From Streptomyces sp. NRRL F-4489 (lineage in GTDB: Bacteria; Actinomycetota; Actinomycetes; Streptomycetales; Streptomycetaceae), in assembly GCF_001509485.1 (NCBI RefSeq), contig NZ_LLZI01000042.1:1-12526 (forward strand): a DNA stretch of 12,526 nucleotides. The letters are read 5' to 3'. The notes beneath the pieces were generated by a model, which saw only the letters and a list, made by a program, of their open reading frames with translations, did no database searches and was not told the origin of the DNA. Shown here in pieces: positions 1 through 10,795 of the stretch; within the stretch, counting starts at the first letter, position 1, and the number at the start of each line of letters is the position of its first letter. Both the position numbers and the translations under genes were made by a program.

Positions 1-147
1 ACCGACCACCACCACGACCGCGACCCCAGCCACACCCACAGCCACGATCACGCCGGCAACCACGCCTCACAGCCGCCGACCACAACAAGCCGGCCACCGC
101 CCGCAACGACCGCCCGCCAGCCCCCTCCGCCGACGCCCGACGTCCCC
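1..147. other. Edge segment downstream of lpqB, no recognisable gene
   Basis: No protein family is recognisable here. On the minus strand two frames stay open to the window edge. One could start with a GTG overlapping the lpqB stop codon (GTGA) and encodes an Arg/Gly-rich string. The other follows a stop at 67-69 and, from a GTG at 61-63, encodes a strongly hydrophobic Val/Ala/Gly stretch resembling a membrane anchor. Both owe much to a low-complexity GGT/GTG-rich run at about 1-50, and neither shows the high GC at third positions of the neighbouring genes. In many streptomycetes a comF-like phosphoribosyltransferase gene follows lpqB, but I do not see its Cys-x-x-Cys N-terminus here. Confidence 0.4.
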
Positions 148-2032
148 TCACCCCGGATAAACCGGCGCCGTCCCATCCTTCGCCACGGTCTTCCAGTTCG
201 CGTCCGGAGGCAGCCGCACGATGCCCTCCGTCGCGTCCGCGATCAGCGGGCGGGTCTCGTCCTCCGAGGCCGCCACGGCCTTGACGCCGTTGACGCCGGG
301 CAGCGTCTGCGCGTCCGACGCCGAGCCGTCGGTCTCCATGAACTGCATCTGCTGCACCCCGCCGGCCTCCCGGCCGACGACCACCAGCCGGCTGCCGCCC
401 GCCCAGGACGCCGCCACCACGTCCTCCAGCTGGGGCGCGATCGGCCGCAGCTCCTGCACCGACAGCACCGGGTGCACCGAGGTGCCGTCCCGTTCGACCC
501 GGCCGAGCTGGAGCGTCGTCCGGCCCTTGTCCTCCACCAGGACCGCGATCCGGACCCCGTCCGCGGCCACCTTGATCGCCTTGATCCGCCGGTCGCCGAG
601 GCCGGGTACCGAGACCTCCTCGGGGTCGCCCTTGCCCTCGCGCATCCGCAGCAGCCGCGACCGGTGCGCGTCGCGGTCGGCGATCCACAGGTCGCCCAGC
701 CCGTCCCAGCTCGGCGCGGTCAGCCCCTCGTCGGCGTTCTTGGCCGCGCCGGCGCTGGTCAGCAGCGGCCCGCCGCGCTCGGCGCCGTCCTCCAGACCGG
801 CCACGTACAGATACTTGCCGTCGGCCGACACCCCGGCCGCGGCCGTCTCACCGTGCGAGATGGCCACCGACCGCAGCGGGGTCTTGCCGGTCCCGAACGG
901 CCCGCGCACCGGCGCCGGCCGGCTCGCCGAGTCCGACATCGCGACGACGCGGTTCTCGGCGTCGATGAAGTATTCCCGGCCGGAGTGCCCGGTGCGGCCC
1001 GGCGCGGAGAAGTCCCGGTCGGCCTGGTCCTGCGTCAGCGTGCACAGCGAGTTGCCCTTGGGGTCCTGGAGCTCCACCTCGCTGATCTTCGAGGCGCGCG
1101 TCATGTCCTGGACGGTGAAGAAGAGCTGAGCGGCCATCCGCTTGCACTGGTCGGTGTCGGTGTTCACCGCCTGCTTGCTGAGCTTGACCTGGAGGGCGTT
1201 GGAGTCGTCGAGCGCCAGGTCGTGGGCGGCGAGCCGGGTCCCGGGCGGGAACGCCGAACTGGTCACGCGGTTCAGCCAGTCGGTGGGCCCGGTCAGCAGC
1301 GCCTCCACGCTGGACGTGATCGGCTTTATTCGCTGCCGCAGGTAGACCGGGTCGGCGACGAGCACGTTCTTGCCGGCCTTGGGGTCGTCCGACTCGGACT
1401 TGTAGGACGCGAAGTAGTACTTGTTGACGGAGCGGTAGATCCGCTGGAAGTCGGACTGGCCCAGCACCAGCCCGTCCGGCAGCCGGTCGATGCGCCACTG
1501 GTCCCCCTCCTTGATGAGGTGGATGGTCGCGCGGTACGGCTGCTCCTCCGGGGTGTACGCGTGGTTGGCGTCCACCGTGGCCACCTGGCTGCCGGAGAGC
1601 GTGACGGTGTAGCCGTTCGCGTCCTCCCGGCTCGGGTGCGCCTCCGGTTCGGACTTGGGCCGCTCCTGGAGGACGTTGGTGACGAGGAACGGCCGCCAGG
1701 TCTGCTTCGCCGACTTGGCCAGATACATCCGCGCGGTGCGGAAGTCCGCCTCGTCGCTGGTGGTGGCGTCGAGGAAGCTGCGCACGATGTTGGTGGGCTG
1801 GGCGCCGTCCTGCGGGGGTACGCCGTAGACCCGGACCTGCGAGTCGCCGTCGGAGCGCGGCGGTTGGTCGACGGCGGTGACATCGCCGCTGTCCGGCATC
1901 GACGCGCAGCCGGCGAGCAGTACGCCCGCGCAGCTCAGCAGGACGGCCGTACGCCCCCGGCGCGCGGCCGCGCCACCGCGCGCCGTCCGCCCGGGGCCCC
2001 GTACGCCGCGCGCCGCGCGCCGCTCCTCGTGC

Positions 2033-2043
<11 letters not shown>
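148..2043 (-). CDS. lpqB: LpqB family lipoprotein, accessory to MtrAB
   Basis: This is a 631-residue lipoprotein of the LpqB family, the accessory protein encoded with the MtrAB two-component system. In mycobacteria LpqB binds the extracellular part of MtrB and modulates MtrA phosphorylation. The N-terminus has a long Arg-rich stretch (residues 1-31), a hydrophobic segment (about 32-45) and a lipobox LAGC with the lipidated cysteine at 46, so it should be anchored on the outer face of the membrane. A GerMN domain lies at about 225-335 (around VEALLTGPTDWL). The rest (about 355-625) fits the LpqB beta-propeller domain. The GTG start at 2041-2043 is chosen because GGAAGG lies 8 bases upstream. 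The gene starts inside the last 11 bases of mtrB, so the two are probably translationally coupled. The 30 residues before the hydrophobic core are long for a signal peptide, but no internal start is clearly better. Confidence 0.95.
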
Positions 2044-4240
<2,197 letters not shown>

Positions 4241-4241
4241 C

Positions 4242-4919
4242 TCAGCTGGGCCCGGCCTTGTAGCCGACCCCGCGCACCGTCACCACGATCTCCGGACGCT
4301 CCGGATCCCGCTCGACCTTGGAGCGCAGCCGCTGCACATGGACGTTGACCAGCCGGGTGTCGGCCGCGTGCCGGTAGCCCCAGACCTGCTCCAGCAGCAC
4401 CTCGCGGGTGAACACCTGCCACGGCTTGCGCGCCAGCGCCACCAGCAGGTCGAACTCCAGCGGGGTCAGCGCGATCGACTGCCCGTCCCGCTTCACGGAG
4501 TGCCCGGCCACGTCGATGACCAGGTCACCGATGGCCAGCTGCTCGGGCGCCGGCTCCTCCGAGCGGCGCAGCCGCGCCCGGATCCGGGCGACCAGCTCCT
4601 TGGGCTTGAACGGCTTGACGACATAGTCGTCCGCGCCCGATTCGAGCCCGACGACCACGTCGACCGTGTCGCTCTTGGCGGTCAGCATGACGATCGGCAC
4701 ACCCGACTCGGCACGGATCAGCCGGCAGACCTCGATGCCGTCCCGTCCGGGCAGCATCAGGTCGAGCAGCACGAGGTCGGGCTTGGTCTCGCGGAACGCG
4801 GCGAGCGCCTTGTCCCCGTCCGACACGAACGACGGTTCAAAGCCCTCGCCACGCAGCACAATGCCGAGCATCTCTGCCAGTGCGGTGTCGTCGTCGACGA
4901 CCAGGACGCGTCCCTTCAT
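4242..4919 (-). CDS. mtrA: DNA-binding response regulator MtrA
   Basis: MtrA is an OmpR/PhoB-family transcription factor, activated by MtrB, that links cell division, envelope homeostasis, development and antibiotic production in actinobacteria. The 225-residue protein has a receiver domain (1-120) with the acidic pocket Asp9-Asp11, phospho-acceptor Asp53 (in LLDLMLPGRDG), Thr80 and Lys102. A winged-helix DNA-binding domain (about 127-223) carries the recognition segment DTRLVNVHVQRLRSK and the GVGYK C-terminal hairpin. All catalytic positions are intact and the length is normal. The ATG at 4917-4919 is the only sensible start, because an in-frame TAA lies 15 bases upstream. The preceding sequence GGGATGATGGCCGA offers only a weak ribosome binding site. 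As it stands, the ATG overlaps the mtnA stop by 4 bases (ATGA), but that overlap probably results from an mtnA frameshift. Confidence 0.98.
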   Translation of the reverse strand: MKGRVLVVDDDTALAEMLGIVLRGEGFEPSFVSDGDKALAAFRETKPDLVLLDLMLPGRDGIEVCRLIRAESGVPIVMLTAKSDTVDVVVGLESGADDYVVKPFKPKELVARIRARLRRSEEPAPEQLAIGDLVIDVAGHSVKRDGQSIALTPLEFDLLVALARKPWQVFTREVLLEQVWGYRHAADTRLVNVHVQRLRSKVERDPERPEIVVTVRGVGYKAGPS

Positions 4920-6088
4920 TCGGCCATCATCCCATTACCTGATCGTGACGTTCTCCATCGTGAGGGGGAACACATCTCCGCCAGCCCCTCCCGGGTCACC
5001 GGCGACACCACTCCGGCCTCGGTGACGATCGCCGTCACCAGCTCGGCCGGAGTGACGTCGAACGCCGGGTTGTAGGCCGGCGCGCCCGGCGGCGCCACCG
5101 GTATCCCGGCGCCGGCCTCCGCCCCGGCGCCCGCCGGACGCGGCAGCGAGAACTCCGTCACCTCCTGCCCGGGCCGCTGCTCCACCTCGATATCGCTCCC
5201 CCTCTCGGTCTCCGGATCCACCGTGCTGGTCGGCGCCACCACCACGAACGGAACGCCGTGGTGGCGGGCGAGCACCGCCAGCGGATAGCTGCCGATCTTG
5301 TTGGCCACCGCGCCGTCCGCGGCGATCCGGTCGGCCCCGATCAGCACCGCGTCCACCTCACCGGCCGCGAACAGCGACCCCGCGGCACCGTCCGCCAGCA
5401 CCGTGTACGCCATCCCGGCCCGCGCCGCCTCGTACGCGGTCAGCCGCGCGCCCTGGAGCAGCGGACGGGTCTCGTCCACCCACAGCCGCCGCAGCCGGCC
5501 GGACCGGTGCGCCGCCAGCGCCACCGCCAGGGCGGTCCCCTCGCCCCCGGAGACCAGGGCACCGGTGTTGCAGTGCGTGAGGACGCGGTATCCGCCGCCC
5601 GGCACCAGCTCCTCCAGCAGCGCCCGGCCGTGCTCCGCCATCCGGGCACTGGCCTCGACGTCCTCGGCGTGCACGGCGCGCGCCTCGGCCAGCGCGGCCG
5701 CCGCCGCGTCCCCGGGCCCGTCGCCCCGGGCCACCGCCGCGCGGTACGCCGCGGCCGCGCGCCGCACGCCGTACCCCAGATTGACCGCGGTCGGCCGGGC
5801 GTGCGCCAGCGCCTCGGCGGCGGACTCGACGTCGAAACCGCGCGCCGCGGCCAGCGCCACGCCGTACGCGCCCGCGATCCCCAGCAGCGGCGCACCGCGC
5901 ACCGCCAGCGTCCGGATCGCCCACACCAGCGCCGGCACGTCCGTGCAGACCAGTTCCGCTTCCTCGGCCGGCAGCCGGGTCTGGTCGAGAAGGACCACGA
6001 CGGGCCCCTCGGGCGGCTCCTCCCACCGCAGTGACGGGGTCGCGGGCGGCACCTCGGCCGCCTCCGGTACCTCGCTGTGCTCAGCCAT
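4916..6088 (-). CDS. mtnA: S-methyl-5-thioribose-1-phosphate isomerase
   Basis: MtnA isomerises 5-methylthioribose 1-phosphate to 5-methylthioribulose 1-phosphate in the methionine salvage pathway. It belongs to the fold shared with eIF2B alpha/beta/delta subunits. The protein reads as 390 residues. Visible family motifs are RGAPLLGIAGAYG (from Arg64), the catalytic-cysteine motif THCNTGAL (Cys173), DETRPLLQGARLTAYE, and GADRIAADGAVANKIG with the catalytic Asp253. A short Ala/Gly insert lies at about 318-334. The ATG at 6086-6088 was chosen over the longer open frame (to 6328) because family similarity begins just after it, GAGGGA abuts it, and the longer frame runs into the divergent gene. 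The last 15 or so codons (after Pro375) use rare A/T-ending codons. Restoring one base in a CCCCC run gives a protein of 384 residues ending in a TAA at 4935-4937. No other salvage genes lie nearby. Confidence 0.93.
   Translation of the reverse strand: MAEHSEVPEAAEVPPATPSLRWEEPPEGPVVVLLDQTRLPAEEAELVCTDVPALVWAIRTLAVRGAPLLGIAGAYGVALAAARGFDVESAAEALAHARPTAVNLGYGVRRAAAAYRAAVARGDGPGDAAAAALAEARAVHAEDVEASARMAEHGRALLEELVPGGGYRVLTHCNTGALVSGGEGTALAVALAAHRSGRLRRLWVDETRPLLQGARLTAYEAARAGMAYTVLADGAAGSLFAAGEVDAVLIGADRIAADGAVANKIGSYPLAVLARHHGVPFVVVAPTSTVDPETERGSDIEVEQRPGQEVTEFSLPRPAGAGAEAGAGIPVAPPGAPAYNPAFDVTPAELVTAIVTEAGVVSPVTREGLAEMCSPSRWRTSRSGNGMMAE
4964..4968 (-). other. Probable single-base frameshift in the 3' end of mtnA
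   Basis: The mtnA strand has five C's here, after TGTT. Read as given, the codons that follow include TCA, CGA, AGA, TCA, CGA, TCA, GGT and AAT, all rare in this genome. With one added base the next codons are CTC ACG ATG GAG AAC GTC ACG ATC AGG and then TAA, every sense codon ending in G or C. The switch in codon quality at a homopolymer points to a one-base deletion or a sequencing error. Function is unlikely to suffer, because only the extreme C-terminus changes. Confidence 0.65.
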
Positions 6089-6240
6089 TCCCTCAGTCTG
6101 CCGCCCACCACCCTCCGAACAGAAGGTCCCCTTCCTCCCAGGGCACGGGTACACAGCGCCATCGGCCATGACACGATGACAGGCACCGCGGACCCCGGAC
6201 CCCGGCCGCCCCGGCGGACGGGCAGCAAGAAGGAGCGACG
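6089..6240. promoter_or_regulatory. Divergent promoter region between mtnA and the MoxR/DUF58 operon
   Basis: This 152-base gap is the only non-coding space between two oppositely oriented gene sets, so promoters for both should lie here. I see no convincing -35/-10 pair in either direction. Two ATGACA direct repeats (6168-6173 and 6176-6181) start 8 bases apart. A short inverted repeat, GAAGG-TCC-CCTTC (6122-6134), lies 34 bases before mtnA. Either could be regulatory, but neither is proven. Confidence 0.5.
6228..6235 (+). promoter_or_regulatory. Ribosome binding site of the first MoxR/DUF58 operon gene
   Basis: AGAAGGAG, near-perfect complementarity to the 16S rRNA 3' end, lies 5 bases before the ATG at 6241. 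It fixes the start of the 557-residue membrane protein. Confidence 0.85.
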
Positions 6241-7914
6241 ATGAACAACTCTCCGGGCTGGGCCTCGCCCGGATCCGCCCCCTCCGACGAGCCGGACCGC
6301 GGCACCCCGGAGCAGCCCGCCCAGCCATCCGCCGCGGACGACCGCCCGGGCGCCGGCGAGCAGCCCGCCCCGCCGAACTGGTCCAGCAACCAGCCGCCCG
6401 CCGGCCAGTGGACCGCCCCGGCCGGCGTCCCCGGCCAGGCCGGCCCCGGCGGCACCGCCCCGGGCACCGGGGACCGCGCCCGCGCCTCCGCCGGAACGGG
6501 CCACGGCGGCTGGGCCCCGCCGCCCGGCCCCGGCGGCCCGCAGGGCGCCTGGGGCGGTGGCTGGGCCGCGATACCGCCCGCCGCCAAGCCGGGTGTCATC
6601 CCGCTGCGCCCGCTCGGCGTCGGCGAGATCCTCGACGGCGCGGTCGCCACCATGCGGGCGCACTGGCGCACCGTGCTCGGCATCTCGCTGATCGTCGCGT
6701 TCGTCTCGCAGGCCACCGCCACCCTCGTCACCGGGCTCTGGCTCCCCGGCCCCACCCGCACCCCGGCGCTGGACGACGCCGGCGGTCCGCCGCTGCGCCG
6801 GGCCCTGAGCGATATGAGCGACTCGCTCGCCGGCTCCGTCCTCACCACCGTCATCGGGCTGCTCGCCACGATCGTCGCCACCGGCATGCTGACCATGGTC
6901 ATCAGCCGGTCCGTACTGGGCCGCCCGGTGACCGCCGGGGACGCCTGGCGCGATGCCCGCGGCCGGCTCCCGCGGCTGCTGGGCCTGCTCCTGCTGCTGC
7001 CCCTGATATTCTTCGCGATCTTCGCGGTCGCCCTGACCCCGGGCGTCGTCGTCAGCACCAACGGGCCGGCCGGTGCCGGACTGCTGCTCGTCCTGCTCGG
7101 CCTGCTCGCCGGCGGGGTCGTGAGCATCTGGCTGGGGGTCCGCTTCAGCCTCGCCTCCCCGGCGCTGATGCTGGAGAAGCAGGGCGTCCTGGCGTCCATG
7201 CGCCGCTCCGCCAAGCTCGTCCGGGGCTCGTGGTGGCGGGTGCTGGGCGTCCAGCTCCTCGCCTACCTGCTGACCGTCATCGTGCAGTTCATCGTCCAGA
7301 TCCCGGCCACCTTCATCGCCTTCCTGGTCGGCGGCGAGTCCCTCATGGACTGGGCGAACGGCACCAGCGACGCCAGCGGCTGGCCGTTCCTGATCATCCT
7401 GGGCATCGGCGCGGTCATCAGCTCGGCGATCACCTTCCCGATCAGCGCCGGGGTCACCGCGCTGCTCTACGTCGACCAGCGGATTCGCCGCGAGGCCCTC
7501 GACCTGGAACTCGCCCGCGCCGCCGGCCTCCCCGCCTACGGCACCGAGGCCCCCACCGGCACCCCGGCCCCGCGCACCGCCCCCGACGCCGCCCTCGCAA
7601 CTCCCGCCGCCCCGCAGGCCACTGACGCCCCGTCCGGCCCTCCCGCACCCCGGCAGGCGGAGCCGACAGCCCCTCAGGAAGCGGCCCCTCAGCCGACGAC
7701 CGTTCAGCTGACCAAGACTCAGCCCGAACAGCCGGAGATGTCGTCGCAGGAGCCCGAGGAGGCGGCCAAGGCGTCGGACGGCAAGCCGGCGAACCCCGCG
7801 CCGGACGGCTCCCAGCCGACTCCCGACGCCGAGCCCGGCGCTCCCGGAACGGCCGCGGACGACTCCACCGGCATCCCCGGCCCGCGCCCCACCGACCCCG
7901 CGCCGGGAAGCTGA
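6241..7914 (+). CDS. Six-helix membrane protein, glycerophosphodiesterase membrane-domain-like
   Basis: This 557-residue integral membrane protein resembles those annotated as glycerophosphoryl diester phosphodiesterase membrane domain proteins. There is no catalytic phosphodiesterase domain, so an enzymatic role is not supported. Residues 1-117 are a disordered Pro/Gly/Ala stretch. The folded part begins at IPLRPLGVGEILDGA (about 120) with an amphipathic segment, followed by about six membrane helices (143-168, 197-222, 245-267, 276-301, 332-358, 383-410). The segment between helices 4 and 5 (RFSLASPALMLEKQGVLASMRRS) is typical of this membrane family. Residues 430-557 form a second Pro/Ala/Thr-rich, disordered tail. 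The start is firm (AGAAGGAG, 5 bases away). It is the first gene of the operon, and the next start lies 4 bases after its stop. It may act as a membrane platform for the MoxR/DUF58 proteins; that is inference from context. Confidence 0.85.
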   Translation: MNNSPGWASPGSAPSDEPDRGTPEQPAQPSAADDRPGAGEQPAPPNWSSNQPPAGQWTAPAGVPGQAGPGGTAPGTGDRARASAGTGHGGWAPPPGPGGPQGAWGGGWAAIPPAAKPGVIPLRPLGVGEILDGAVATMRAHWRTVLGISLIVAFVSQATATLVTGLWLPGPTRTPALDDAGGPPLRRALSDMSDSLAGSVLTTVIGLLATIVATGMLTMVISRSVLGRPVTAGDAWRDARGRLPRLLGLLLLLPLIFFAIFAVALTPGVVVSTNGPAGAGLLLVLLGLLAGGVVSIWLGVRFSLASPALMLEKQGVLASMRRSAKLVRGSWWRVLGVQLLAYLLTVIVQFIVQIPATFIAFLVGGESLMDWANGTSDASGWPFLIILGIGAVISSAITFPISAGVTALLYVDQRIRREALDLELARAAGLPAYGTEAPTGTPAPRTAPDAALATPAAPQATDAPSGPPAPRQAEPTAPQEAAPQPTTVQLTKTQPEQPEMSSQEPEEAAKASDGKPANPAPDGSQPTPDAEPGAPGTAADDSTGIPGPRPTDPAPGS

Positions 7915-7918
7915 TGCG

Positions 7919-8611
7919 GTGACCACAGGGGGGAAGACCACCGTGCTCGCGCGCCTCACCGTGCGCTCCGACGACGGCCTGCCGGTACGGATATCCCGCG
8001 TCCCCGCCCGCGAGGCGGCGGAACGCGAGTTGTCCGACCCGCGATACCACCAGCACGACCCCAACCCGATCCAGCGCGCCCTGAACTGGCTCTGGGACCG
8101 CGTCGGCGAGCTGTTCCACACAGCCGCCGGCGCGACCCCGGGCGGCTGGGCCGGCCTCCTCGCGCTCGTCGCGTTCGTCCTGCTGCTGGTCATCGCCCTG
8201 CGGCTGCGGCTCGGCGCGGTCCGCCGCACCCCCGCCACCCGCGGCTCCCTCTTCGCCGACACCCCCCGCACCGCCGCCGAACACCGCACCGCCGCCGAAC
8301 GGCACGCGGCCGAGGGACGCTGGAACGAGGCGGTCCAGGACCGCATGCGCGCCCTCGTCCTCGCCCTCGAGGAGCGCGCCCTGCTCACCCCCGGCCCGGG
8401 CCGCACCGCCGACGAGGCCGCCGGCGAGGCCGGCCTGGTTCTCCCCGCGTACGCCGCCCGGCTCCGGGGCGCGGCCCGCACCTTCGACGAGGTCGCGTAC
8501 GGCGGACGCCCCGGCACCGAACGGGCATACGCCCAGCTCACCGACCTCGACACCGAACTCCAGCGCGCCAAGCCCGACCTGACCGCCGCCCCGACCAGGA
8601 GCCGCGGATGA
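7919..8611 (+). CDS. DUF4129 domain protein with one membrane helix
   Basis: This 230-residue protein has one membrane helix (about 77-98) and a cytoplasmic C-terminal DUF4129 domain. The family signature is visible at about 127-165: HAAEGRWNEAVQDRMRALV, then EERALLTPGPGRTADE. In transglutaminase-like membrane proteins the same domain forms the C-terminal tail. As a stand-alone protein it is a regular member of MoxR/DUF58 loci, but its biochemical role is unknown. The N-terminal half has the segment VPAREAAERELSDPRYHQHDPNP, predicted extracytoplasmic. The GTG start at 7919 is preceded by GGGAAG at 7905-7910, inside the upstream gene. The stop overlaps the next start as ATGA, indicating translational coupling. 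A slightly later start (GTG at codon 9) cannot be excluded. Confidence 0.88.
   Translation: MTTGGKTTVLARLTVRSDDGLPVRISRVPAREAAERELSDPRYHQHDPNPIQRALNWLWDRVGELFHTAAGATPGGWAGLLALVAFVLLLVIALRLRLGAVRRTPATRGSLFADTPRTAAEHRTAAERHAAEGRWNEAVQDRMRALVLALEERALLTPGPGRTADEAAGEAGLVLPAYAARLRGAARTFDEVAYGGRPGTERAYAQLTDLDTELQRAKPDLTAAPTRSRG
8597..8601 (+). promoter_or_regulatory. Ribosome binding site of the DUF4350 gene
   Basis: AGGAG lies 6 bases before the ATG at 8608, within the last codons of the DUF4129 gene. It supports the ATGA overlap as the true junction. Confidence 0.7.
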
Positions 8612-9820
8612 CCACGGCCACCACCACCGCCACCACCGCCCCCGGCCCGACCGCGCGCCGCGTGTGGACCCGCTCCCGGGGCGTCCTGCTGGGACTGCTG
8701 ATCCTCGTCCTCGCCGGCGTGACCCTCGCCGCGCTCCAGTCCGGCCAGCAGCACGGCCGCCTCGACCCCCGGTCCGCGGACCGCACCGGAAGCCGGGCAC
8801 TCGCCCAGCTCCTCGCCGCCCAGGGCGTCACCACCCGCGTCGTGACCACCGCCGAGGAGGCCGCCGCCGCGGCCGGCCCGGACACCACGCTTCTCGTCAC
8901 CACGCCCGACGTCCTCACCGCCGGCCAGCTCACCGCCCTGCGCACGGCCACCGCCCTCACCCCGGGCCGCACCGTGCTGCTCGCCCCCGGCCCGGCGACC
9001 CTCCAGGCCGCCGCCCCCACCGTCCAGGCCGACCCGCAGGTCGGCAACGCGCCCCGCGAGCCGGGCTGTGCGCTGCCCGCCGCCCGCCGCGCCGGCGACG
9101 TCCTCCTCGGCGGCTTCCGCTACTCCGCCACCGCCGCCTCGGCCGACCGCTGCTACGACGCCGGCGGCGGACCCACCCTGCTGCGCCTCCCGGCTCCGCC
9201 CGGCGGCCGCGACACCGTCCTCCTCGGCTCCGCCGACCTCCTCTACAACCAGCACCTCGCCGAGCGCGGCAACGCCTCGCTGGCCCTCCAACTCCTCGGC
9301 TCGCACCGCCATCTGATCTGGTACCTCCCCTCCGTCAGCGACTCGTCCGCCTCCGCCCAGGACCCTCAGCGCGGTTTCCTCGACCTCATCCCGCCCGGCT
9401 GGTACTGGGCGCTGCTCCAACTCACCCTGGCCGCCGCCTGCGCGGCCGTCTGGCGGGCCCGCCGGCTCGGCCCCCTCGTACCCGAACGGCTCCCGGTCGC
9501 CGTCCCGGCCGCCGAGACCACCGAGGGCCACGCCCGCCTCTACGAGCAGGCCCACGCCCGCGACCGCGCCTCGGCCGTTCTCCGCTCCGCGACCCGCACC
9601 CGGCTCGCCCCCCTCATCGGCGTCTCCCCCGCGCACGCCCACACCCCCGACATCCTCCTTCCGGCCATCGCCACCCACCTGGCCGCCACCACCGCCCCGG
9701 CCGACCTGCACACCCTCCTCTTCGGCCCCACCCCGGCCGACGACAAGGCCCTGGTGGCCCTGGCCGGCCAACTCGACGCACTCGAAACCTCGATCGTTTC
9801 CCAAGAGAGGCACGCACCCC

Positions 9821-9840
<20 letters not shown>
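8608..9840 (+). CDS. DUF4350 domain membrane protein
   Basis: This 410-residue protein has a Thr/Ala-rich N-terminus, one membrane helix (about 25-43), a DUF4350 domain (about 45-240) and a second membrane helix (about 264-282). The DUF4350 part has the familiar early motif DRTGSRALAQLLAAQGVTTRVV and a Rossmann-like strand, TTLLVTTPDVL. The C-terminal cytoplasmic segment (about 283-410) contains ETTEGHARLYEQAHARDRASAVLRSATR-type helices. The two helices place the DUF4350 domain outside the cytoplasm. The family is structurally related to glutamine amidotransferase-like folds, but I see no catalytic triad and would not assign an activity. It sits between DUF4129 and MoxR, as is common in these loci. 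It starts within the DUF4129 stop (ATGA) and its last 20 bases overlap the moxR start. Confidence 0.87.
9804..9810 (+). promoter_or_regulatory. Ribosome binding site of moxR
   Basis: AGAGAGG lies 10 bases before the GTG at 9821 and inside the DUF4350 gene. It supports the overlapping GTG start for the ATPase. Confidence 0.6.
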
Positions 9841-10786
<946 letters not shown>

Positions 10787-10795
10787 GGCGAGACC

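Noticed and set aside
4940..4970. Two TCACGAT repeats upstream of mtrA as a possible MtrA autoregulatory site
   Set aside because: They fall in codons of mtnA once the frameshift is corrected, where GTC ACG ATC and CTC ACG ATG are ordinary codons. Nothing else supports a binding site.
6089..6328. Upstream extension of mtnA to an ATG at 6328
   Set aside because: The added 80 residues have no similarity to the family and overlap the start of the divergent membrane-protein gene and its ribosome binding site.
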